A stretch of DNA of 16,958 nucleotides, from the NCBI GenBank assembly GCA_015121965.1, contig JADFAP010000039.1, positions 3,917 to 20,874 on the forward strand, read 5' to 3'. Numbering within the stretch: the stretch's first letter is position 1; the number at the start of each line of letters is the position of its first letter. Made by a program: the position numbers and the translations under genes. This document shows positions 1 through 5,919 of this stretch, one piece after another. This stretch comes from Candidatus Acidifodinimicrobium mancum (GTDB taxonomy: Archaea; Nanobdellota; Nanobdellia; Parvarchaeales; Parvarchaeaceae). The notes below the pieces were generated by a model, which saw only the letters and a program-made list of their open reading frames with translations, searched no databases and had not been told where the DNA came from.

Positions 1-539
1 TACCTCTTATATTGAAATTGAATGGAAAGACGGACCTTTACAAAGGTGAGCCTTTTTCGACGCAGAATACGTCAGTGCAGGAGGCAGTGAAGCTAGGTGC
101 AGCTGCTGTTGGTTACACGATCTACTTTGGAAGTAGATATGAAAAGTATATGATAAGGGAATTTGGGAAGATAGAAGAAGAAGCTCATAACATAGGGTTG
201 CCTGTGGTTCTATGGTCATACCCGAGGGGCCAAAGCATAAAGGATGATGAGACACCGGAAATAGTTGCTTACGCTGCGAGAGCAGCCTTCGAGCTTGGCG
301 CGGACATAGTCAAGTTGAAGTACCCTTCTGATGACTCCGATTTGAATTGGATCGTAAAAAGCGCGGTGGCTACGAAAGTCTTCTTGGCTGGCGGGAAAAA
401 ACTAGATGAAGAAAACTTTGAAGGGAGGCTGATAAAGGCTGCTGAAGCAGGATTCAGCGGGATGGCAGTGGGCAGAAATATATGGCAGAGCGATGCCCCC
501 GTAGATAAAATAAGGAAGATAAAAGAGATATTCAAGTGA
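1..539 (+). CDS. fba: Archaeal class I fructose-1,6-bisphosphate aldolase (5' partial)
   Basis: Cleaves fructose-1,6-bisphosphate to dihydroxyacetone phosphate and glyceraldehyde-3-phosphate, and the reverse, through a Schiff base in a TIM barrel (DhnA/FbaB family). The frame is open from the first base; the visible part begins PLILKLNGKTDLY, matching the middle of the Thermoproteus-type enzyme. About 85 N-terminal residues of a ~263-residue protein therefore lie outside the window, and the TTG at 12 is not the true start. WSYPRG holds the catalytic tyrosine (codon 219-221). The first lysine of ADIVKLKY (codon 312-314) is the expected Schiff-base lysine. GGKK and AVGRNIWQ near the end form the phosphate-binding region. 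The stop is three bases before a sugar kinase, and TIM follows, so this is a glycolysis/gluconeogenesis operon. Some archaeal relatives also act as FBP phosphatases; those key residues would lie in the missing N-terminus. Confidence 0.93.
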   Translation, partial: PLILKLNGKTDLYKGEPFSTQNTSVQEAVKLGAAAVGYTIYFGSRYEKYMIREFGKIEEEAHNIGLPVVLWSYPRGQSIKDDETPEIVAYAARAAFELGADIVKLKYPSDDSDLNWIVKSAVATKVFLAGGKKLDEENFEGRLIKAAEAGFSGMAVGRNIWQSDAPVDKIRKIKEIFK

Positions 540-542
540 GTT

Positions 543-1367
543 ATGGACGAAGGATTGAAGGTGTGTGCTGATATCGGCGGCACTAACATGCGTATCGCTC
601 TGATAGATAGAAAGTTAAGGATACTTGATGAGGTCTACACAGCAACGCCGAAGACGAAGAAGGAGTTCTTCGACCTACTAATACCCTCTATAAAGAAATT
701 TAGTGGAAAGAGCAACATATTAAACGTCGCCGCGGCGGTGAGAGTAGATAAGAGCGGCAAGGTCATACTCAGCTGGAATCTTCCTATCCTAGGTGTAAAG
801 TTGAAAAAAATACTATCAAAATACTTCAAAGAGGTAAACATTGATAATGACGCAGCCTGCGCAGCTTTAATGTTTATGAGGGGGAAGAAGGTAAGGAATG
901 CTCTAGTGATGGCGTGGGGCACAGGTATAGGTGGTGCGTTTCTAATTGATGGACATGTGTATAAAGGTCAGGGAATAGCTGGAGAAATAGGGCACATGCA
1001 GGTATTTGACGGCTATGGGAATGACATAGAAGACCTAATAGGTGGAAAAGCGATGAAACGCAGGTATGGCAGATGGGGAGAGGAGCTCCATAACCTCGCA
1101 AGGAAGGGAAATCAGGAAGCACTGAGTGCGTTTGAAGACGTTGGCGAAAAGTTAGGAATATACCTCTCTTCGTTGATCTTCATGTTTGATCCCAAGAGGG
1201 TTGTGATGGTTGGTAGCTTCCCTTATTCATGGGACTTTATGAAAAAGAGCGCATTGCAGGAACTGGAGCGGCGCGGACTTAAGAAGAGAATAAAAATATA
1301 CGTGATTAAGGATAAGACCTTTGTGATTAAGGGTGCTTACCTGTTAGATGAATACAAAGAACAGTGA
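543..1367 (+). CDS. ROK-family sugar kinase, probable ATP-dependent glucokinase
   Basis: Predicted to phosphorylate a hexose with ATP in the cytoplasm. The 274-residue protein shows the ROK/actin-fold phosphate loop DIGGTN at residues 10-15. Catalytic-base motif DND is at 101-103 (Asp103). A second phosphate loop WGTGIGG is followed by the ROK signature GEIGHM at 147-152, whose Glu and His bind sugar and, in most family members, zinc. The usual cysteine cluster CxCGxxGC just after GEIGH is absent: the stretch reads DGYGNDIEDLIGG, so the protein is probably zinc-free. It lies three bases after the aldolase and directly before TIM, which fits sugar entry into glycolysis. Glucose versus N-acetylhexosamine or another hexose cannot be decided from the sequence. 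Confidence 0.85.
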   Translation: MDEGLKVCADIGGTNMRIALIDRKLRILDEVYTATPKTKKEFFDLLIPSIKKFSGKSNILNVAAAVRVDKSGKVILSWNLPILGVKLKKILSKYFKEVNIDNDAACAALMFMRGKKVRNALVMAWGTGIGGAFLIDGHVYKGQGIAGEIGHMQVFDGYGNDIEDLIGGKAMKRRYGRWGEELHNLARKGNQEALSAFEDVGEKLGIYLSSLIFMFDPKRVVMVGSFPYSWDFMKKSALQELERRGLKKRIKIYVIKDKTFVIKGAYLLDEYKEQ

Positions 1368-1378
1368 GAGGGCTATCT

Positions 1379-2062
1379 ATGAAAAGAGTATTATTAATAA
1401 ACTACAAAGCATACAAAGAAGCATTTACAAAAGGAGTGGATATAGCGAATGCTGCAGCCGAGGTCTCGAAGGAAACGGGAGTTGATGTAATCGTGGCGCC
1501 GCCATTCACGATGTTAAAAGAAACGAAAGACCTAGTGAAAACTATAGCTCAAGGCGTAGATGAAGTTGATCCGGGCGCCTTTACAGCCCATATAACGTGG
1601 TTTGAGTTGAAACAGAGCGGGGTAGCAGGCACACTTTTAAATCACTCTGAAAAGAGATATACCTATTCTAAAGGCGGGGAAATAGCCTACGACAAGCTGC
1701 AGCAGGCAATAGAAAAATGCAAAGCTGCTGGGCTGGAAACTTACGTCTGTGTTGAAAATCTTGAAGAAGCAAGAAAGGTTGCTGCAATGGAACCTACTGC
1801 CGTGGCTTATGAGCCGCCAGAGCTGATAGGCGGAAATATCTCTGTCACATCAGCTCATCCCGATATAGTTAAAGAATTTTCTGACTTGATAAAGAAAAAC
1901 AGTAGCTCGCTCCCTCTGATTGGTGCGGGCGTAAAGAGAGCTGAAGACGCGAAGAAGAGCGTAGAGTTGGGCGCGGAAGGGGTGCTTGTCGCTTCTGGTA
2001 TCATCTTAGCTAATGATTTCAAGGCTGAGATACGAAATCTAGCTTCCGCAATGGTTAATTAG
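1379..2062 (+). CDS. tpiA: Triosephosphate isomerase (archaeal short type)
   Basis: Interconverts dihydroxyacetone phosphate and glyceraldehyde-3-phosphate. From the ATG at 1379 it has 227 residues, the short archaeal form that is usually tetrameric. Catalytic residues are all present: Asn8 and Lys10 in INYK, His89 in LLNHSEKR, Glu145 in AYEPPELIG, which leads into the mobile loop. GAGVKR and GVLVASG near the C-terminus bind phosphate. A GTG at 1364 would give five extra residues and a GTGA overlap with the kinase stop, but ATG 1379 places the family-typical MKRVLLINYK at the N-terminus and has GAGAGG-like bases (GTGAGAGGG) about ten bases upstream. Last gene of the aldolase-kinase-TIM operon. 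Its stop interlocks with that of the convergent gene. Confidence 0.95.
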   Translation: MKRVLLINYKAYKEAFTKGVDIANAAAEVSKETGVDVIVAPPFTMLKETKDLVKTIAQGVDEVDPGAFTAHITWFELKQSGVAGTLLNHSEKRYTYSKGGEIAYDKLQQAIEKCKAAGLETYVCVENLEEARKVAAMEPTAVAYEPPELIGGNISVTSAHPDIVKEFSDLIKKNSSSLPLIGAGVKRAEDAKKSVELGAEGVLVASGIILANDFKAEIRNLASAMVN

Positions 2063-3204
2063 GACAGAACTTTACTCTCATATCTGATTACAACAGGATT
2101 TGAGCATACGCTTGCTGAATTTTTGGACACGGAGCAGAGCATGGAATCTAAAAGATAGATGCTGTCGTTGAAAGCGCTCCCTATCGTCTGATTTGAGGCT
2201 ATCTTATCTTCAATCTGCTGCAGATCCATCCCGTTGAAGATAGTTGGTTTCAGTTGGGAAGATACCATCACATATTTACCACCTATATCAATGAACGGCA
2301 CAAAGTTCCCATACGGTGATCCTGATGACACTGCGTTTTGGTCAAATTCCAGTATCAGGTCCCTCACGTATGGATCACTAATTGAGGATATATTATAAAA
2401 GTAAATTGAAAAATAACCGCTCTTGTAGCCATTTTGCGGGAGAAGGTAGCCTATCTGCGGACCAAGGCTTTCATTCGATGTTACGCTTACCTCTCCGGAG
2501 TAGGCTGTCACATTATTTGAGAAATTTCCGAAGTTCTCCAATGCGTCCCTGAATATTACGCTCTCAAGCGAACTGAACGGTGAGCTGCCATAAACGTAGA
2601 AGATCTTAGAGTAATTCATAGAGCTTTGATTCTGGATTATTATAGGATCCACTGGGTTTATCAACTCTGATTTAAAACTTGATTGGTTTTGTATGTTGTA
2701 CACTTTAGTAATGTTTATAGGCACAGACGTCTGTGTGGAATTCTGAAGGATACTATAAAAATTCAGCGGACCGAAAAGTCCCGCAGCAAAAGGTGTGTTT
2801 AGCACCAGCCTGTTACTGTTCTGGTTGAATGTAAGTATATTGGAATATATCAGCGAACTTATCAGACTGAGAAGACTATTGCTGGATGAGAACACACTTG
2901 GTGGCACCACAATAGATGGTAAAGTTGTCACGAGGTCCGATGAGATTACTGAGTCACCCTGTGCATTACCAAATGACTCATTGTAGACATGAGGTGAGTA
3001 TCCGAATTCCGATAATATATACGAGAAAGAGGCAGGTATCTTATTCGAGCAAGCAGTACAATTTTCATATATTATTGATATCTCTGACTGATTAAGACTG
3101 TGCGTTGCTGGAGGTGTGATGGAAATCTTAAGCAGAAAGACTAGCATGATTATAATCACGGCCAGGATAATCACCAGCGCTATAAATCTGAGCTTGCTTA
3201 TCAT
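2059..3204 (-). CDS. DUF929-like exported, membrane-anchored protein, thioredoxin-like
   Basis: A 381-residue protein with a short basic N-terminus and one strong membrane segment at about residues 7-27; the rest should lie outside the cell. It resembles the archaeal DUF929 family: a CTAC motif (Cys49, Cys52) near the start of the outer domain, VPFIDIGGKYV late in the protein, and a terminal cysteine pair (Cys357, Cys367). The CxxC and the IGGKY strand suggest a thioredoxin-like fold, but redox activity is not shown. The outer part is Ser/Asn-rich with about 14 N-x-S/T sequons, pointing to heavy N-glycosylation. Its ATG overlaps the surE stop (ATGA), so it is probably translated together with surE. 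Family assignment is by recognition only; function unknown. Confidence 0.72.
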   Translation of the reverse strand: MISKLRFIALVIILAVIIIMLVFLLKISITPPATHSLNQSEISIIYENCTACSNKIPASFSYILSEFGYSPHVYNESFGNAQGDSVISSDLVTTLPSIVVPPSVFSSSNSLLSLISSLIYSNILTFNQNSNRLVLNTPFAAGLFGPLNFYSILQNSTQTSVPINITKVYNIQNQSSFKSELINPVDPIIIQNQSSMNYSKIFYVYGSSPFSSLESVIFRDALENFGNFSNNVTAYSGEVSVTSNESLGPQIGYLLPQNGYKSGYFSIYFYNISSISDPYVRDLILEFDQNAVSSGSPYGNFVPFIDIGGKYVMVSSQLKPTIFNGMDLQQIEDKIASNQTIGSAFNDSIYLLDSMLCSVSKNSASVCSNPVVIRYESKVLS

Positions 3205-3968
3205 ACTTCCCTAAACAATTTGTTCATGGAATTTAAATCCTTCCTGTTAGGCTTGGCAATCTGAAGCGGTGTTATTGTTATGTTCCCCTTAAGTAGAGAC
3301 GACACGTCAGTTTCTGCCTTTTTTTCTGTTATTATGTCCCCAAAAAGCCAGTAGTACTTCCTCCCTCGTGGGTCTTTCTTCACATACACGTGGTTTAGGA
3401 ATACTTTATGCTGTGGAATTAGAGCCTTTACTTTAGTGTCCTCTCTCACGGTATCGGGAAAGTTTACATTTATCAGGTGGGCATACTTGGGGAAACCTCC
3501 TGCTTTTATGACTTCAAGTATCTTTTCTGTCTTTTTAAGCAGTGCACTGCTATCGTCTTCATTTCTCCCGCTGGTTTTGTGCTTTGAGAACGCTATGCTT
3601 GGTATCCCCAGTATCGCACCGTACATCGCAGCAGAAACAGTGCCTGAGGAGTATATTGTTTCTATCCCTGCGTTCATGCCCTCATTTATACCAGACAAAA
3701 CCATCGATATCTTGTCTTTGAAAAGGTGGGTATACGCTATAAATACGCAATCAGCAGGTGTACCGGAGAGCTTGTAAACACCCTCACCTATGTTGTATAT
3801 CTTCTCAAGCCTCAAAGGCTTATGGAATGTTAAGCTCATCCCACTTGCACTTCTAGGAGATTCTGGAGCCACTACAGCAACCTCATCTCCAAATACATTC
3901 ATGGCGGCTTTATGAAGTACGCTTATTCCCTTAGCAGAATATCCGTCGTCGTTTGTTACGAGTATCAT
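3201..3968 (-). CDS. surE: 5'/3'-nucleotidase SurE
   Basis: Metal-dependent phosphatase that removes phosphate from nucleoside monophosphates and sometimes short polyphosphate, normally cytoplasmic. The 255-residue length is typical. Metal ligands are present: Asp7 and Asp8 in TNDDG, Ser40 in PRSASG, Asn95 in SGINEGMNAG. The conserved SGTPADCV and SSGTVSAAMYG segments and NVNFP complete the family signature. It is the first gene of a two-gene unit with the DUF929-like gene. No clear Shine-Dalgarno precedes the ATG, but a box A lies 22 bases upstream, predicting a nearly leaderless mRNA. The physiological substrate is not evident. Confidence 0.95.
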   Translation of the reverse strand: MILVTNDDGYSAKGISVLHKAAMNVFGDEVAVVAPESPRSASGMSLTFHKPLRLEKIYNIGEGVYKLSGTPADCVFIAYTHLFKDKISMVLSGINEGMNAGIETIYSSGTVSAAMYGAILGIPSIAFSKHKTSGRNEDDSSALLKKTEKILEVIKAGGFPKYAHLINVNFPDTVREDTKVKALIPQHKVFLNHVYVKKDPRGRKYYWLFGDIITEKKAETDVSSLLKGNITITPLQIAKPNRKDLNSMNKLFREV

Positions 3969-3990
3969 TTAACTCTACAGTATTTCGATC

Positions 3991-3998
3991 AATAAATA
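3991..3998 (-). promoter_or_regulatory. Candidate box A for surE
   Basis: On the minus strand this reads TATTTATT and ends 22 bases before the surE ATG. With the usual archaeal spacing of about 26 bases from box centre to start site, transcription would begin at or next to the start codon. It lies in the 49-base gap after the L12 gene, so surE can be transcribed separately from the ribosomal operon. Based on sequence and spacing only. Confidence 0.45.
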
Positions 3999-4017
3999 CA
4001 ATTCTGTGTCAGGCTTC

Positions 4018-4314
4018 TCATCCAAAGAGATTGCTTAGTCCGGCTGCCGCTTCTTCTGGCTTGACTGCTGGCGGCTCTTCCTTCTTCTCTTCTTTATGTG
4101 TCTCTTGGCTAGCCGCGGGCTGTGCAGCAACGGGTGCAGACTGCGCTTCTTTGATTATCTTGTCTATATCCACATCTTTTAATGCAGATACGACTGCCTT
4201 TATCTGGCCCTCATCAGGCTCGACCCCAGTAGAAGCTATAACCTTCTTGATTGAGTCCTCGTTTATCTCCTTACCAAGACTGTGCAACAACATTGCAGCG
4301 TATACATATTCCAT
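4018..4314 (-). CDS. rpl12: Ribosomal stalk protein L12 (archaeal P1)
   Basis: Acidic stalk protein of the large subunit, present as dimers on L10 and recruiting translation GTPases. The 98 residues show the family order: a helical dimerization domain at 1-58 (MEYVYAAMLLHSLGKEI), an Ala/Pro hinge (APVAAQPAAS), a Glu/Lys tract, and the conserved C-terminus GLSNLFG that contacts elongation factors. Start supported by GGAGG eleven bases upstream, immediately after the L10 stop (TAAGGAGG). Last gene of the L1-L10-L12 operon. Because the neighbouring L10 lacks this same tail, L12 seems to be the only carrier of the factor-binding motif in this stalk. Confidence 0.96.
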   Translation of the reverse strand: MEYVYAAMLLHSLGKEINEDSIKKVIASTGVEPDEGQIKAVVSALKDVDIDKIIKEAQSAPVAAQPAASQETHKEEKKEEPPAVKPEEAAAGLSNLFG

Positions 4315-4320
4315 ATCCTT

Positions 4321-4333
4321 AATTTCCTCCTTA
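4321..4333 (-). promoter_or_regulatory. Strong Shine-Dalgarno of the L12 gene fused to the L10 stop
   Basis: Minus strand reads TAAGGAGGAAATT: the L10 stop TAA runs directly into GGAGG, eleven bases before the L12 ATG. It suits high-level reinitiation on L12, which is needed in several copies per ribosome. It also fixes the start of L12 at 4314. Confidence 0.7.
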
Positions 4334-5179
4334 CTTTTGAACCAATTTAGCCAAAGCAGCGTTTTCGAGGCTCGCTCTCGCTAAAATATCATTTATAGTG
4401 GATTTTGATACAATTCCTCTATCTACAGATAAAAATTTTACTCCTATATAAATCTTTTTTATCAGCGGTACGATAGAAAATTTGTTGATTATCTCTCTAT
4501 TCACCGAGAGCGTAAGAGCCTCTGCAAAGATTTCGGAGACTCTCCTTATGTAGTCTTCCTTTCTCGTGTAGAGGATGCTTCTGTCAAATATGACTCCGCC
4601 ACTGGATGCTGACTCAACGTCAAGGATCAATTCGTCAGGCTTTATGTCCATACTCGCCAAAATTGCAGCAACTTTCTCGCTAATCTTCTCGCCTTTCTTC
4701 ACGACAACAGTGTCTGAAATTATGGATATCTTCCCACCCTCAGTCTTCGTCTTGACGCCTATGGATGAGAATTGTGAAAGCATAGGTCCGGGTGGGAATG
4801 GTGTCGGCCCGCTTGGAAGAGATATGTTCTCCTTTGCGGTTTCCCCCGTCTTTGCCTTTTTATAGTCTCTATTCTCGAAGAATACCTCCATCAATTCAAA
4901 GGGATCTAAATTGGACAGTATCAAGACGGGTATCTTGGCTTTTTTTGCCTTTTCGGACAGGTTCTCATTGATCTGCTTAAGCGCATTATAAACAACAATT
5001 TTGTTGGTGAATATGATACTGGCCTTCGATCGCAGTGCTTTCTTGAGTTTCTCGAAGTTTGAGGATGGGAATCCATTCAATTCTACAAGGATGAGTGTCT
5101 TGTACTTGTGCGTAACCTCAAGTATATCCTTCACTTTTTTCTCCTTCTTTATCGATCCGGTTGATCTTTTCTTGTTCAT
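4331..5179 (-). CDS. rpl10: Ribosomal stalk-base protein L10 (archaeal P0), lacking the acidic tail
   Basis: Anchors the L12 stalk to 23S rRNA next to L11. N-terminal rRNA-binding domain at about residues 10-105. The archaeal/eukaryotic insertion follows, marked by SGPTPFPPGPML and GVKTKTEGGKISI (about 122-155). The helical spine that carries L12 dimers follows. The protein ends at 282 residues with ASLENAALAKLVQK, whereas archaeal L10 usually runs to about 310-350 residues with an acidic tail ending GLxxLF like L12. The 16 bases between this stop and the L12 start leave no room for a frameshifted tail. Start codon overlaps the L1 stop as ATGA. L1 usually comes from the same operon, as here. 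Confidence 0.93.
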   Translation of the reverse strand: MNKKRSTGSIKKEKKVKDILEVTHKYKTLILVELNGFPSSNFEKLKKALRSKASIIFTNKIVVYNALKQINENLSEKAKKAKIPVLILSNLDPFELMEVFFENRDYKKAKTGETAKENISLPSGPTPFPPGPMLSQFSSIGVKTKTEGGKISIISDTVVVKKGEKISEKVAAILASMDIKPDELILDVESASSGGVIFDRSILYTRKEDYIRRVSEIFAEALTLSVNREIINKFSIVPLIKKIYIGVKFLSVDRGIVSKSTINDILARASLENAALAKLVQK

Positions 5180-5814
5180 AATCTCACTGGTTTGCCCATC
5201 GTGGTTTTTAGGTACACCTTACTTATATTGTTTTCTCCATCAGGCAGAGCAGATTTCACGGCTTCGTATACGGTGTTTACGTTGTCGATTATGTCTTTGT
5301 CTCCGGATTCAACGTCGCCCACTTTCGCTGACACTGCTAGATTCTTCTTGGACATGATCCTAGCTGCATTTTCCATCGACTTTGACAGGGTCTGCAAGTT
5401 CATTCCAGGGCTTATTATGGTGTTTGTTTTTGGATTTGGCATCTTATTCATATTCGTTAGATTCTTACCGAACTTGGCTGCCATCTGAGGCATTATGGAC
5501 GACTCTGCGAAGAAGAAGTCGTAGTCTCTCACAAGTTTCCTTATAGATTTCTTGTCGAAGTTCTTGAATTCAGTTGATTTTATGACCTTCGAGAACCCGC
5601 TCAGCTGGTCTGGCGAGATATCATCTCCTACGAATGCACAAGTCTTTACGTCCTTAACCTTGTGGGGTAAGTGCAGGAGCAAATCCATGTTTATCTTCTC
5701 CTTCTCCGATTTCTTCTTGAGCACCATGACCAGGTCTATTGCCTGTTTAAATTTTCTCTGCTTAGATGTCTCTTTCGCCTTCTTTATCGCCTCTTCAATC
5801 TTGTTGCTATCCAT
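5176..5814 (-). CDS. rpl1: Ribosomal protein L1
   Basis: Binds 23S rRNA at the L1 stalk near the E-site and helps release deacylated tRNA; in bacteria and methanogens it also represses its own operon by binding mRNA. The 212-residue length is typical for archaea. Recognizable segments are the N-terminal basic helix (KQRKFKQAIDLVMVLKK), the central FFFAESSIMPQMAAKFGK, and the C-terminal signature KVYLKTTMGKPVRL. It is the first gene of the operon. There is no clear Shine-Dalgarno; box A lies 24 bases upstream, suggesting an almost leaderless transcript. L11, often placed upstream of L1 in archaea, is not here: the upstream gene is a divergent secretion ATPase. I did not identify an L1-binding mRNA hairpin with confidence. 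Confidence 0.96.
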   Translation of the reverse strand: MDSNKIEEAIKKAKETSKQRKFKQAIDLVMVLKKKSEKEKINMDLLLHLPHKVKDVKTCAFVGDDISPDQLSGFSKVIKSTEFKNFDKKSIRKLVRDYDFFFAESSIMPQMAAKFGKNLTNMNKMPNPKTNTIISPGMNLQTLSKSMENAARIMSKKNLAVSAKVGDVESGDKDIIDNVNTVYEAVKSALPDGENNISKVYLKTTMGKPVRL

Positions 5815-5838
5815 ATCAGTTTTATGATAATTTGTTTG

Positions 5839-5846
5839 TTTTTAAA
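5839..5846 (-). promoter_or_regulatory. Candidate box A for the L1-L10-L12 operon
   Basis: Reads TTTAAAAA on the minus strand, 24 bases before the L1 ATG, predicting a start site about 1-3 bases ahead of the codon. It stands back to back with the promoter of the divergent secretion ATPase within a 105-base gap. Confidence 0.5.
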
Positions 5847-5882
5847 CTTATTCTTGCCTTATGTACTTGCTTCTGCAAAGTG

Positions 5883-5890
5883 TTTAAATT
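5883..5890 (+). promoter_or_regulatory. Candidate box A for the secretion ATPase operon
   Basis: TTTAAATT with purine-rich AAAG just upstream as a possible BRE. Predicted transcription start is about 5912-5914, which is downstream of the possible ATG at 5899 and a few bases before the ATG at 5920. This is the main reason for placing the gene start at 5920. Confidence 0.5.
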
Positions 5891-5919
5891 AAAAGAGTAT
5901 GATATTCTATATATCTACT

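Noticed and set aside
1364..1378. GTG start for TIM overlapping the kinase stop as GTGA
   Set aside because: No Shine-Dalgarno upstream, and the five extra residues precede the family-typical N-terminus MKRVLLINYK. The ATG at 1379 is better placed.
4315..4333. Frameshift that truncates the L10 tail
   Set aside because: The 16 bases after the stop hold only the L12 Shine-Dalgarno, so no tail sequence exists in another frame.
3953..4384. 143-residue plus-strand frame across the L12 gene
   Set aside because: It is the antisense of L12, surE start and L10 end, with low-complexity Ser/Ala composition and no recognizable motif.
5899..5919. ATG at 5899 as start of the secretion ATPase
   Set aside because: It lies only eight bases after the box A, upstream of the predicted transcription start. 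ATG 5920 fits the promoter.
5815..5919. tRNA or small RNA in the intergenic gaps
   Set aside because: The gaps are short and A/T-rich, without a GGTTC-type T-arm or cloverleaf pairing; they are explained by promoters.
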